From Vairimorpha ceranae (Eukaryota; Microsporidia; Nosematidae), in NCBI RefSeq assembly GCF_000988165.1, contig NW_020169299.1, forward strand, positions 93,558-157,557: a stretch of DNA of 64,000 nt, read 5' to 3'. A program made the position numbers and the translations under genes. Shown piece by piece: positions 39,511 to 48,814 of the stretch. A model generated the notes under the pieces. It was not told the DNA's origin and did not search any database. It was given only the letters and a program-made list of their open reading frames with translations. Every line of letters begins with the position of its first letter. The first letter of the stretch is position 1.

Positions 39511-40716
39511 ATGAAATTTATGTTATGTCTTTTATTTACAAATTTAATAAACACACTAGAATGGAACTATAATAACAATAAATCTGCAAATCAAAATTCA
39601 AAAGTGTCATCAAAGGATTTCATGGGTTACTGTAATGCTGACTATAAATTTTTTGGTAAACCTCCCAATTTTCATCTCGAAAAATTAATAGTAATTTTCA
39701 GACATGGAGACAGAGCTCCCATTAAAAATTATTACTCTGATTGGGAAAATAAAAATTGCATAAAATGCAACTTTACAGGTGAAAAAATAAATAATTGTCA
39801 GAAAAAAAAATGTGAAGAGGGAGAATTAACATCTAAAGGATACGACCAGGCACAGAAACTTGGCGGATTTATAAAAAAGAATTATCAAAAGCTACTATTT
39901 CCTGATAATTTACATAAAGAATATATTTCGTATAGAGTCACTAAAATTGGCAGAACACACTCTACATTAATGGGTGTTATGAATGGACTAGCCAAAACTA
40001 AAAGTATAAGGCATATACGTCCTATACCTTATACTGATCCATTAATGAAAATAAAAAAGTGTATGTACTTAGAAAAGCAAATGAGTTTAGATTTCAAAAT
40101 AAGTATAAAGACATTTAATTTATTTTATAAATTGGGTATTTTAAATGGAAAAAAATTATCTTATTTTTCAGATGAATTGAAATGTGCAATGTGTAATAAC
40201 ATAACAATTAATTTAAAAAATAAAGATGATGTATTTAATAAAATAATTAAAATATCCTTTGACAATTGGTCTAAACAGATGAGTAATGTTATAAAAAACG
40301 ACATGTCTAAAACCATCTTATTCGGTAGATTTGGATTTGAGCTTATAGATGAACTGCAATCAGAGTCAGTTTTAAGCCTTATTTCAGCACACGATGGAAG
40401 TATAGCAATGATCCTTGCAGCCTTAACTTCTGATATTCAAAAATGGCCTCCGTATGCTTCTGCTATTTTTATAGAATTGTGGTGTAAATCAACCAAAAAG
40501 TACGTTAGATTAATTTACAACGATAAGAAAATAAACTTTGATGGATACGCAGAAGAATTAATTCCGTTAAATGTTTTTCTCTATTATATTTATTCTTTAA
40601 GTCTTGACGATACAGAAATATCAAGAATGTGTCAGATTAATACAAGTAGTATAAATAATAGTAATTTGTTAAGAAATGAAGATGAAAATGATGATTATTT
40701 CTTTAAATTATTCTAA
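39511..40716 (+). CDS. Secreted histidine acid phosphatase
   Basis: This is a branch-2 histidine phosphatase. A signal peptide covers about residues 1-16. The catalytic RHGDRAP motif is at residues 64-70 (nucleophile H65), the supporting arginine lies in TKIGRTHST around 148, and the acid-base HD pair is at 294-295 in ISAHDGS. Several cysteines (C41, C83, C86, C96, C101, C225, C228) suggest disulfides, fitting secretion or an ER/vacuole lumen. The length of 401 is typical of acid phosphatase or PXYLP1-like enzymes. It may scavenge phosphate from host metabolites or act on glycans; the substrate is not predictable. The start context AAAACAAAACC lacks the CCC tract. Confidence 0.9.
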   Translation: MKFMLCLLFTNLINTLEWNYNNNKSANQNSKVSSKDFMGYCNADYKFFGKPPNFHLEKLIVIFRHGDRAPIKNYYSDWENKNCIKCNFTGEKINNCQKKKCEEGELTSKGYDQAQKLGGFIKKNYQKLLFPDNLHKEYISYRVTKIGRTHSTLMGVMNGLAKTKSIRHIRPIPYTDPLMKIKKCMYLEKQMSLDFKISIKTFNLFYKLGILNGKKLSYFSDELKCAMCNNITINLKNKDDVFNKIIKISFDNWSKQMSNVIKNDMSKTILFGRFGFELIDELQSESVLSLISAHDGSIAMILAALTSDIQKWPPYASAIFIELWCKSTKKYVRLIYNDKKINFDGYAEELIPLNVFLYYIYSLSLDDTEISRMCQINTSSINNSNLLRNEDENDDYFFKLF

Positions 40717-40839
40717 AAGTATAAACTTTGTTTAGCTTTATTAAAGATTTAAATAAAAATTATTTGTAACCTTTTACCACGTTATTAAAAAATAAATCTA
40801 TTGCTTTTATGTTAAAATATTTTTTTTTGTTTCGCCCCT

Positions 40840-42003
40840 ATGGACAGTGGAAGGGTTTATGAAAATTATTTAAAAGCACTTAAGGAAAATGAGAATGTTT
40901 ATAATAACCTTAAAATGGAACAAGAAATTTACAAACAGACAAATAAGCAGTTTATTAAATCAGAAAAAGATGTTAAAGCATTACAGACTATAGGTCAGAT
41001 TGTAGGTGAAGTTCTTAAGAAAATTACTGATGAACGGTTTATTGTTAAAAGCAGCCAGGGTCCTAGATATGTCGTCGGATGTATGAAGAATATTGACAGA
41101 TCTTTATTAAAATCAGGTACAAGAGTAGCTCTTGATATCACAACATTGACTATTATGCATGTCTTACCTAGAGAAGTAGATCCTATGGTCTATAGCATGA
41201 GTGAGGATAAACCTATAGACATTGGATTTGAGTCAGTGGGTGGATTGAAAAATCAAATACGTGAACTTAAAGAGGTCATAGAATTACCGATAAAAAATCC
41301 AGAAATTTATAAGCGTGTAGGAATAAAAGCACCTAAAGGTGTGTTACTTTATGGACCACCTGGTACTGGAAAAACTTTACTAGCCAGGGCTACAGCGGCT
41401 ACTATGGATTGTAATTTTTTAAAAGTTGTAGCATCAGCTTTAATAGAAAAATACATTGGAGAGTCGAGTAGAATGATCCGAGAAATGTTTGCATATGCAA
41501 GAGAGAAGGCCCCTTGTGTTATTTTTTTAGATGAAATTGATGCAATTGGAGGTAAAAGGTCTTCTGAATCAAGTTCGTCTGATCGAGAAGTACAGAGAAC
41601 TTTAATGGAGTTATTAAATCAACTTGATGGATTTAAAGAGTTAGATAATGTTAAAGTTATTATGGCTACTAACAGGCCTGATATATTAGATCCTGCACTT
41701 TTAAGACCTGGACGATTGGATCGTAAAATAGAAATACCTCTACCAAATGAAGAGGGTCGCAGAGAAATTTTGAAAATTCACAGTAAGGATATGGAAATTT
41801 CTGGAGAAATTGATTACGATGTTCTTGTTAAACTAACTGTAGATTTTAACGGAGCAGATTTAAGGAATGTTAGTACTGAAGCAGGTATGATGGCTATTCG
41901 AGAGGATAGAGATTATGCAGTGCAAGAAGATTTTATTAAAGCGGCGCGTAAAATAGCAGAATCGAAGAAATTAGAAACAAAATTGGATTATAAAAAAAAA
42001 TAA
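40840..42003 (+). CDS. RPT4: 26S proteasome regulatory ATPase RPT4 (PSMC6)
   Basis: This is one of six AAA+ ATPases in the proteasome base that unfold ubiquitinated substrates. An N-terminal coiled coil (about 5-55) is followed by the OB fold (about 60-112), then the AAA domain with Walker A GPPGTGKT at 172-179, Walker B FLDEID ending at 234, sensor [21 protein letters not shown] and the small domain. [21 protein letters not shown] and [16 protein letters not shown] identify RPT4 rather than the other RPTs. It lacks a C-terminal HbYX motif, as expected for RPT4. The length of 387 is normal. CGCCCCT directly precedes the ATG. Confidence 0.97.
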   Translation: MDSGRVYENYLKALKENENVYNNLKMEQEIYKQTNKQFIKSEKDVKALQTIGQIVGEVLKKITDERFIVKSSQGPRYVVGCMKNIDRSLLKSGTRVALDITTLTIMHVLPREVDPMVYSMSEDKPIDIGFESVGGLKNQIRELKEVIELPIKNPEIYKRVGIKAPKGVLLYGPPGTGKTLLARATAATMDCNFLKVVASALIEKYIGESSRMIREMFAYAREKAPCVIFLDEIDAIGGKRSSESSSSDREVQRTLMELLNQLDGFKELDNVKVIMATNRPDILDPALLRPGRLDRKIEIPLPNEEGRREILKIHSKDMEISGEIDYDVLVKLTVDFNGADLRNVSTEAGMMAIREDRDYAVQEDFIKAARKIAESKKLETKLDYKKK

Positions 42004-42264
42004 ATGCTTTCTGTATTAATAATGTATTTTGTTGTATTACAGCTCATTTTTAATTTTGTGGTAAAATTTTATTAAAATTTTGTGAGACGATAAAAAGAAA
42101 TGCGCCACATAAATATATTTTTTTCGCACTTTAATATAAATTGAAATATGACGGGCCGCAAACGTATTTAAAGATGATATTCAACGTTTTGAGAAGTTTG
42201 ACATGTTTTATTTTTTATATTTTTAACTCTTAAGTAAAAATTATATATAAATTTTACCCTTTAA

Positions 42265-43962
42265 ATGACAGAGAATACATATTTAAAGGTATTAGAAATT
42301 TTTAGATCAAAAAAGATTCCATCTACATTTTTCATTCTAACCAAAAAAGATCTTTACAAAGTTAATCAGAATCTTTACGCCAAAATCTTACAGGGCTATG
42401 TCTACAAATATGATATAATTTATATAACAGATAACAACAAAGAAAACGGAATAAAATTTGAAACTGTTGAAAATGGTACTGAATCTGATACGTCTGAATT
42501 TAAATATGATTATCTTGACTATATTTATCATAAATATACACTTTTACCATTTATTACTGATACACTGCCATATTATGATAAAGAGGTAGACTTTCTACCA
42601 GAATCGATAAAGCCTGTTATATCTGGTAAAATTATATACAAAACACGTATAAATGTCACTAATACATCTCAATATCTATTTTTCATATTAGAAACAGATA
42701 ACGAATTATTTAAAATAATAATTTGGAAGGAAAATCTAAAATATTCATCTTTAAATGTTGGAGATTTTATTGGTATAACAAAATTTAGAGCGGGTAAAGG
42801 CTATCCACCACAAGGACATATTGAACATAACGAATTTAGCGAAATGGGATTTTTTAATGTCAAAGAGTTAACTGTACATGAATTATTCAAATTGCCAGGA
42901 CTTAATACAAAAGAAACTTTTAAAAATATTGAACACTTTAAAAATATTTCTGGATTTATAAAATACAGAAGTGTACTAAATAGAAAAAGTAATCATGGCT
43001 ACAGTGAATACTATCTTTTAATGGTTGAAGATGTAAAGGTGGTGTTGTTTTATAACTCAGATCTAAACTTTTATAATATAGAAGCTGGTAATCGTATTGA
43101 AATTACAAATCTTCGTCAGATAACGCGACAAAATGCTACATTTTACATTTCTACAATATTTACACAGTTTAAATATGAAGATATAAACGAATTTAACGAA
43201 CTTTGTTCTACGTTTTTGCACGAAACGCCATATAAAAGAAAGCACGAAGATATTTTTGAAGATGATACCCAACAGAAACGAAGCAAAAATTCTTGTATGA
43301 ACGATAAAAATACTGATTTAGAAATTAACACCAGTTTAATAAATTTAAGTAATGAAGACGTTATGCATCTAATAGATGATAATACAGTGACAGTAAATTT
43401 GGAGGTTGTTACTCCTGATACCAAAATGTCACCCGATATTATTGAAAATATTAAATCTCAAAAACGAAACAACTCAATTTTATGTGAAAATACATTTATT
43501 GAAAGTGCCTTTGGATTCTTACCTGACTCTTTTGATGATTTTGAAGAATCATTTGATATCATTAATAGCCAAAAATTTACCCTTACACATTTTTTTTGTC
43601 CAAAACAAATTAAGTTAGAAGAATTAGAAACATATTGTAATAGACTTGTTATTAACGAAAGTGATAAATTTTTAATTTCTGCAAAAATTAAAGATATAAA
43701 CGATCATAAAGAATTTTCTGATTATTATATAAGCTATGTAAATACTAATTGTATTGAAAATCAATATCCTATTACAATTAATATTGAAAACTACAAAGAC
43801 TTTTTTTTATTTGAAAACTTTTTTGCGAAGGAGTGTGATGATGTTTACAAAAATATTTCTACATGCATTGGAAGAGAGTGTGATATAATTTTACACGTTT
43901 TTAGAGCTAGTATTGACCTTGTAATTTATAATGTAAGTAATATTCGGTTTAAAAAGTTATAA
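42265..43962 (+). CDS. Putative multi-OB-fold single-stranded nucleic-acid-binding protein
   Basis: The family is not certain. Residues about 112-175 (ISGKIIYKTRINV...YLFFILETDNELFKIIIWKENLKYSSLNVGDFIGITKF) have the strand pattern and the W-x-x-x-x-x-Y-x-x-L-x-x-GD-x-I signature of RPA/RADX-type OB folds. A second OB-like segment follows at about 230-290, then an acidic, disordered linker (310-420) with a basic KRKHEDIFEDD...KRSK patch, and another beta-rich region to the end (565 residues). Such proteins bind single-stranded DNA at forks or telomeres. RADX, an RPA1 relative and a telomere end-binding protein are the candidates. AATTTTACCCTTTAA precedes the ATG. Confidence 0.5.
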   Translation: MTENTYLKVLEIFRSKKIPSTFFILTKKDLYKVNQNLYAKILQGYVYKYDIIYITDNNKENGIKFETVENGTESDTSEFKYDYLDYIYHKYTLLPFITDTLPYYDKEVDFLPESIKPVISGKIIYKTRINVTNTSQYLFFILETDNELFKIIIWKENLKYSSLNVGDFIGITKFRAGKGYPPQGHIEHNEFSEMGFFNVKELTVHELFKLPGLNTKETFKNIEHFKNISGFIKYRSVLNRKSNHGYSEYYLLMVEDVKVVLFYNSDLNFYNIEAGNRIEITNLRQITRQNATFYISTIFTQFKYEDINEFNELCSTFLHETPYKRKHEDIFEDDTQQKRSKNSCMNDKNTDLEINTSLINLSNEDVMHLIDDNTVTVNLEVVTPDTKMSPDIIENIKSQKRNNSILCENTFIESAFGFLPDSFDDFEESFDIINSQKFTLTHFFCPKQIKLEELETYCNRLVINESDKFLISAKIKDINDHKEFSDYYISYVNTNCIENQYPITINIENYKDFFLFENFFAKECDDVYKNISTCIGRECDIILHVFRASIDLVIYNVSNIRFKKL

Positions 43963-44545
43963 TTACTTTTATGTCGGCTTTTTTTTACAACCCTAAGTTT
44001 AAAAAAGGCTGTAATGTAAAATACGATAATAAACGATGAAAATTTTTGAATAAAAAAATAATTAACAAATAATGGTTTTTAACAAAAAGCATCTTACTTT
44101 TAATTTTTAAAAAAATTAACTAGGCAATATAAATATTAACAACACTTTTGTATTATTTGCCATTCCCTGCATTGTGTTAAAATAAAAAAATATTTCCACA
44201 GATTATAATAATAGTGGTGATACTAGTACATTGACAAAGATGATTAAAACTTTCAAATTATGCTTTTTTTCATATTAAAAATAAATGATTGCAATCGTAA
44301 AAAATGGATAGAAAATCGTTTTTAATAATTTTGTGACACGAAGCTCTACATTATTTGTAAATCTCTTGTATTTTTAAAAAATAATTTCCTCTTTACAACA
44401 CTTTTTAATGTTGTGTTTAAAATTAATTAAATTATAAAAATTTTAAATGTATTTTTAAAAAATTTTTATTTTTGGCTAAATCTATAAAAAATATCTAAGT
44501 GTTAACATCACTGTAATTAAAAAATAATATAAAAATTTATTAAAT
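43963..44545. other. Convergent AT-rich tract
   Basis: This lies between the 3' ends of the OB-fold and WOPR genes. No ORF, RNA gene or repeat was seen. Confidence 0.5.
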
Positions 44546-45244
44546 CTATTTGTGTTCATTCACTTTTCTTTGTCCGCTTTCCTTACTTCTATAGAGTACC
44601 CATTCATGTAAAACGCAAAAAGCTATTTTTTCCAGTTGAAGACGTTTAGCTTCAGAAAATATTGATGAATTAGGTTTATTTGGTAGGTCAAATTTATTAA
44701 AAAAATTTTTATCTGAAATTTCTTTACTTAAAAATTTATCAGAAAGCAAACCAGGATATTTTCTTAAGGAAAAATCAATTTGATTAAAAAATGGTATATT
44801 AATCAAAGCTTCTTTCGAAAAGATTGGTCTGTAATATCCAATAATGTGATATGTTTTACCCTCATGTACAATACTTATTGTTTTTTTGTGAAATCCAAGT
44901 TTATCATCTTCCCTAATTTCTTTATGAAGTTTGGCTATTTGGTCTTTACTGAGATTTTTTTGTAAACTACATTTTTTTATTGCAGATTTACTTAAATGTC
45001 TGGGCACTTCTTTGTACAATAAAAATTGTCCATTTATCTTTGATGGAGACCAAATTTTACCATCTGTCCATCTTTTAATTCCATTTTCCGTTTCGATAAA
45101 AACAAATATATCTCCTGACCGTAAAGAGTCCCTTTCGTCAGTTCTTAATCTTTGTGTTACTGGTGTAATATAACCTAAGCGTGTTGCATGTACCATTAAT
45201 AAAGCATCTTCATAATTTTGTATATAACCGAAAAGCTTATTCAT
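44546..45244 (-). CDS. WOPR-domain (Gti1/Pac2/Wor1) transcription regulator
   Basis: This is a fungal-type DNA-binding regulator; relatives Wor1, Ryp1 and Gti1/Pac2 control morphological switching, virulence traits and nutrient responses. The first WOPR box covers residues 3-85: FGYIQNYEDALLMVHATRLG, QRLRTDERDSLRSGDIFVFIE, GIKRWTDGKIWSPSKI and FLLYKEVPR, all core blocks. The second box contains LHKKTISI-like FHKKTISIVHEGKTYHIIGYYRP at about 135-158. After that is about 75 residues of poorly conserved tail. The frame is open 8 codons upstream, but ATCCCCTTTAT precedes the ATG at 45244, giving 232 residues. The wide 1.36-kb upstream region suits a regulated gene, which is inference. Confidence 0.92.
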   Translation of the reverse strand: MNKLFGYIQNYEDALLMVHATRLGYITPVTQRLRTDERDSLRSGDIFVFIETENGIKRWTDGKIWSPSKINGQFLLYKEVPRHLSKSAIKKCSLQKNLSKDQIAKLHKEIREDDKLGFHKKTISIVHEGKTYHIIGYYRPIFSKEALINIPFFNQIDFSLRKYPGLLSDKFLSKEISDKNFFNKFDLPNKPNSSIFSEAKRLQLEKIAFCVLHEWVLYRSKESGQRKVNEHK

Positions 45245-45425
45245 ATAAAGGGGATGTATATTTAACATTTATGTTTTTTTCCATCATAACTAAAACAGCA
45301 TGATGTAATTTTAAATATTGCATAGGAGCAAATAATTAAAAAAAAATTAATTTTCTATTTATGCTGCATAAATTAGAAATAAATTAAAAATACATAAAAT
45401 GGCAATAATTAAAACACCAATGTTT

Positions 45426-45456
45426 ACATCTCAAACAAATGAGATGTTTAGAGGGG
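45426..45456 (-). other. Perfect hairpin beside an orphan CCCC tract
   Basis: ACATCTCA (45426-45433) pairs perfectly with TGAGATGT (45440-45447) around AACAAA. On the minus strand TACCCCTC, the signal seen before start codons here, comes immediately upstream (45453-45456), yet the only following reading frames are a few codons long. It could be the 5' end of a small RNA or a lost gene. Confidence 0.4.
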
Positions 45457-46401
45457 TAAAATAAAATTAAAAAAATAAATTATACACATATTTGTTTGTA
45501 AATTTATATTATTTTTATAATTTTTTTAAATTTGTTTTATTAATTAATCATAACATTTGAAGTAATTTCGTGATTAAAAGATAATTTTGAAGCATACAAC
45601 TATTGGTTAATTTTAATTGTTAAATTTAATATAAAAAAATGAGCAAGTTAAATACATTAACCTGTTGTACAGTAAATGTTTATAATTTTGGGAAATTTTT
45701 AGAAAATTTCTTGTAATAAAATTAATATAAAAAATGGTTTATTTAAATTTGACAGTTTTACGAATAAATTTTTTTAACTTAAATGAAGATTGTGAATGTA
45801 ACAAGGATACATTTTATGACAATAACTTATAAAATGATATGTTATGTTTATTTCTAAATAATTTAAATATGCTTTGAGATTATTGACAGTACTTTGGATT
45901 ATAAATACATTTCGCTATAGTTATAATTTTAAGAAAAAATATTTTACTTTTAACTTATACCTTATGCTTTACAATAAAGCTAAATATTAGTAATTAGGTA
46001 AAATAAATGAGCATGGCACAGTGATAACTTTTTATCTTTAAAAAAAACAAAAATTTGAAAGAGGATATTTATATAAGCAATTATTGTACTTTAATAAAAA
46101 AATACTTTATTTTAAAAACCATATAAGATATGCATTTTACCTTTTACATTTTTATATATTTACTACATTGTAGTAAATATACTAATATTAAACTATATGC
46201 CCTTATGACGGAAAGTAAGAATTGTATAAATTTTGCACTTAACTTACATTATAGTGATTTTTCTTGATCATTTAGTTTATAAGTTGTAAATGACAATTAA
46301 CAATATAAAAGAACATTTTTTAGATCTTACAAACAAATTTAAAAAACATTACAAAAATCTATAAGAATAAAAATGTATTTAAAAGCAAACAAGCTTTCAA
46401 C

Positions 46402-46424
46402 ATTGTGGTATAATTCCCCACATG
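46402..46424 (+). promoter_or_regulatory. Palindromic ATTGTGGTAT...CCACATG element, copy 2
   Basis: It begins ATTGTGGTATAATT and ends CCCCACATG, with TGTGG pairing to CCACA. It matches copy 1 (minus strand) at about 20 of 23 positions. It lies some 180 bp upstream of the Tim22-like ATG. Confidence 0.6.
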
Positions 46425-46606
46425 TCAATTATTTTAATTTATTTTTAAAGATAGGAATTACAGAAAATAAATTTTAACTTCCAATGGCTGTAATATCACA
46501 AATACATAAATAACTACTTCATTGAATTTATGTTTTTACTTTGTACGAAATAACAGTAAAATACAAATTTATAAAAGCATTTTGCAAATTTATTCCACAC
46601 CCTTTT

Positions 46607-46954
46607 ATGAGTGTAATTTTAAAAAAAATAAATCGTCTTAAACCTAAAATAATAAAAGGTGTATCAAATACGCTACAAGGATACATTTTTGGATGCATGA
46701 TGGGACTTTTTACAGGAAATAAAGAACCATCTATCAGAAGTGTCCATCAATCAGGAAAAGATGTTGCAAAGATTTGTGCAATTTATTCTACAGCAGAGAC
46801 TGTTATTGAAGCTGTAAGAAAAAACGATGATTTTTATACTCGGGCATTAAGTGGTGCTTTAACGGGCAGTTTATGTACAAAAGATAAGTTTCTTAGTACA
46901 TCCAATTTATTTGGAACATTTAGTCTTGGATTGTATTCTGGCTTGTCAAAATAA
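46607..46954 (+). CDS. TIM22: Tim17/Tim22/Tim23-family translocase (mitosomal)
   Basis: This is an inner-membrane carrier or presequence translocase channel; in microsporidia the target is the mitosome. The 115-residue product has the family's Gly-rich helices: GYIFGCMMGLFTG (about 23-35), then an IRSVHQSGKDVAKICAIYSTAETVIEAVR segment and ALSGALTGSL, ending in a Gly-rich helix FGTFSLGLYSGL. Retention of the AxxET-like pattern (STAETVIEAVR) and GALTG favour Tim22 over Tim17. The frame is open to a TTG at 46541, but ACACCCTTTT precedes the ATG at 46607, which is taken as the start. It is shorter than yeast Tim22 (207). Confidence 0.8.
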   Translation: MSVILKKINRLKPKIIKGVSNTLQGYIFGCMMGLFTGNKEPSIRSVHQSGKDVAKICAIYSTAETVIEAVRKNDDFYTRALSGALTGSLCTKDKFLSTSNLFGTFSLGLYSGLSK

Positions 46955-47003
46955 ATTAATATCTTAAATTTAGTTATACATTTACAAAATTTCAATTATT
47001 AAT

Positions 47004-47870
47004 TTAAGAATTGTATTTGGAATAAACTTCAAAATATTTCTCATATTCATCTTCATCCATCTGTTCTTTATCTTCTTCTGTAATTTCAGAATACATTTTT
47101 GATATTCCTTTAACAGTCACCATTTCATTTCTTGTATCTTTAATAATATCTTCATCAGAAGACTGTTTTATAATTATATCTTCATTATGCATATCATTAT
47201 TTATAATAAATTGTTCTTCTGTAATTTCTTCCAGTGGCTGTTCATTTTCTTCAACTTTATGCAGCATTTCTTTTTTAAATTCATTTAACTGGAAAAAATC
47301 CATGCTTGGTATTTCAAACTGATCAAGTTCTTTTAGTAATATTATAATATCTTGTATACTATTCATGAATTTGGCATTCAACAAATTTTCTAAGTTGTTT
47401 ATTGTACCATTTTCTACCAGCTCACCATTACAATCATCACATTTAAAAATATAATTTGTCATAATAATTTGTGCATCAAGAGAACTAAACTGCTTATCAC
47501 AGGCTGTACAGTAATACCCTTCTTTAATGCTGTTTTTATAGTCTTCTTCTAATTTTTTTGTAATTTTATAAATTTTATATTTAATAACATATTTAACTTC
47601 TGAATAATTAATATAATATACAACTCTTAGATATTGTCTTTTATCTTCGTATACTTCCACTTTGTTTTCATATTTAATTATTTTATCTTCTTTAAGTGCA
47701 ACAAGTAATTTATTTATTTCTTTGTTATGCATTTTCATAAGTTTTTGTAGTTCTGTGTCGTAAATAAGAATATTTTCTAAAATAATGTCTACAAGGATGC
47801 TGTGGTGTGGCTCATAAAACTTTCTAACCACAGTTTTGATCAAAACCTTCATTTGAGGAAGATAGTCCAT
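47004..47870 (-). CDS. TFA1: TFIIE alpha subunit
   Basis: This general RNA polymerase II factor bridges polymerase and TFIIH during promoter opening. The N-terminal winged helix (about 8-100: VVRKFYEPHHSILVDIILENILIYDTELQKLMKMHNKEINKLL ... RVVYYINY) is followed by a zinc ribbon C121/C124 and C144/C147 (CTACDKQFS ... FKCDDCNGEL). An acidic C-terminal region (about 215-288) matches the family's TFIIH-contact tail. The length of 288 is short against 482 in yeast. TTTACCCTTT precedes the ATG. It converges with the Tim22-like gene 49 bp away. Confidence 0.92.
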   Translation of the reverse strand: MDYLPQMKVLIKTVVRKFYEPHHSILVDIILENILIYDTELQKLMKMHNKEINKLLVALKEDKIIKYENKVEVYEDKRQYLRVVYYINYSEVKYVIKYKIYKITKKLEEDYKNSIKEGYYCTACDKQFSSLDAQIIMTNYIFKCDDCNGELVENGTINNLENLLNAKFMNSIQDIIILLKELDQFEIPSMDFFQLNEFKKEMLHKVEENEQPLEEITEEQFIINNDMHNEDIIIKQSSDEDIIKDTRNEMVTVKGISKMYSEITEEDKEQMDEDEYEKYFEVYSKYNS

Positions 47871-48388
47871 AAAGGGTAAATAATTAAAAAATATTAAAAA
47901 GTAAGTATCTGTGTAAAATTTGATTTATTTACTTTTTATAAAGTAATGATTTTTTAAAAATTAAATTAAAAAGATTTATCAAATATTTTAATAAAAAATC
48001 ACATTTGTATTCTGTCTCTTTTAATTTACACTTGAATATATATTTTTTTTTATTGTAAAAATCAACTAATAAGGAGAACTTTAACAGTTAAATATGAATA
48101 TATGTAGAACTTAGACTGTATAATTTAGAAAACGTAAAAACTTAGATTGTAAAGTTTAAAAAATGTAAAAACTTTAATTGTAAAAATATACCGAATACGT
48201 GGAACACAAACTATAAAAATATAATCAATAAACACAACACAAACTGTAAAAATATAACCAATAAACACAACACAAACTTTTAAAAAAAACCAAATTTCAC
48301 AACACAAACTGTAAAAATACAACTTAAACGTAGAAAGTAAACTTACAATTAATACGCAAGTGGAAGTAAAATTTATGCACATAAATAT
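47871..48388. other. Intergenic region with 33-bp repeats
   Basis: This is the 5' flank of TFIIE alpha and the 3' flank of the Nup53-like gene. It contains the tandem repeat at 48203-48329 and a TTTATGCACA word at 48372-48381. An 85-codon minus-strand frame across the repeats is explained by the repeat itself. Confidence 0.5.
48203..48329. repeat. Four copies of a ~33-bp unit
   Basis: Each unit starts AACACAAACT. The first two end CAATAAACAC. Copies are at 48203-48235, 48236-48268, 48269-48300 and 48301-48329. Copies 1 and 2 differ at two or three positions; copy 3 has diverged most in the middle. It lies 330 bp upstream of the TFIIE alpha start. Confidence 0.9.
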
Positions 48389-48814
48389 TTATTCACCAAA
48401 CAAATAAATAATTATTTTTCTTATTATTCCTTCTTTCCTTAAAAAAATATCTTTATCTTCTATCAGAGAATTATTTGACTCCTTGTACACACCAATAATC
48501 TCACCATTGATATGTGATAAATTTAACTTTAAAAGTGCAGAATCTTTATTTGTAATAACATTTATCCAATTAAGTCCATATTCTATGTGTTCTATTTGAC
48601 AAGTTTCTTTAATCCTCTTAATAACATGTTCAAGATTCTTTTGTGAGAATCCGAAAATAGTAACATGCTTCTTAGTGGGTTTTGTATGTCTCACAAGGGG
48701 TTCTTCATATAAAGTATTCTCTGGTATAACTTGTTCTTTATTAATTATTACAGGCATTTTTTCTACTTCTTTTGTTTTCTGTATATTTTTTTGGAAGACC
48801 CGAGGATGGTACAT
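48389..48814 (-). CDS. NUP53: Nup53/Nup35-like nucleoporin (MPPN RRM)
   Basis: This is a nuclear-pore inner-ring component. Residues about 48-110 form the Nup35-type RRM: KHVTIFGFSQKNLEHVIKRIKETCQIEHIEYGLNWINVITNKDSALLKLNLSHINGEIIGVY, containing the family features F-G-F-x-x-x-x-x-x-x-V at the first strand, the W after 'GLN', and the 'A-L-x-x-x-G-x-I-x-G' ending. The C-terminus GIIRKIIIYLFGE is a likely amphipathic membrane-binding helix, as in Nup53. The 141-residue size is far below Nup35 (about 330), lacking most disordered regions. AACCCTTT directly precedes the ATG. Confidence 0.6.
   Translation of the reverse strand: MYHPRVFQKNIQKTKEVEKMPVIINKEQVIPENTLYEEPLVRHTKPTKKHVTIFGFSQKNLEHVIKRIKETCQIEHIEYGLNWINVITNKDSALLKLNLSHINGEIIGVYKESNNSLIEDKDIFLRKEGIIRKIIIYLFGE

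Larger units (their letters stand above)
45245..46606. other. Divergent gene-free tract between WOPR and Tim22-like genes
   Basis: This AT-rich tract contains a perfect hairpin with an orphan CCCC tract (45426-45456) and a palindromic element at 46402. TTTATGCTGCATAAA near 45358 is a near palindrome. No ORF was found. A stretch near 46008-46030 (GAGCATGGCACAGTGATAAC) faintly recalls U6 RNA but lacks its other conserved blocks. Confidence 0.5.

Noticed and set aside
46005..46050. GAGCATGGCACAGTGATAAC, faintly like U6 snRNA
   Set aside because: The ACAGAGA box and the rest of U6 are missing.
48125..48382. 85-codon minus-strand reading frame
   Set aside because: It runs across the 33-bp tandem repeat and owes its openness to the repeat; there is no start signal.
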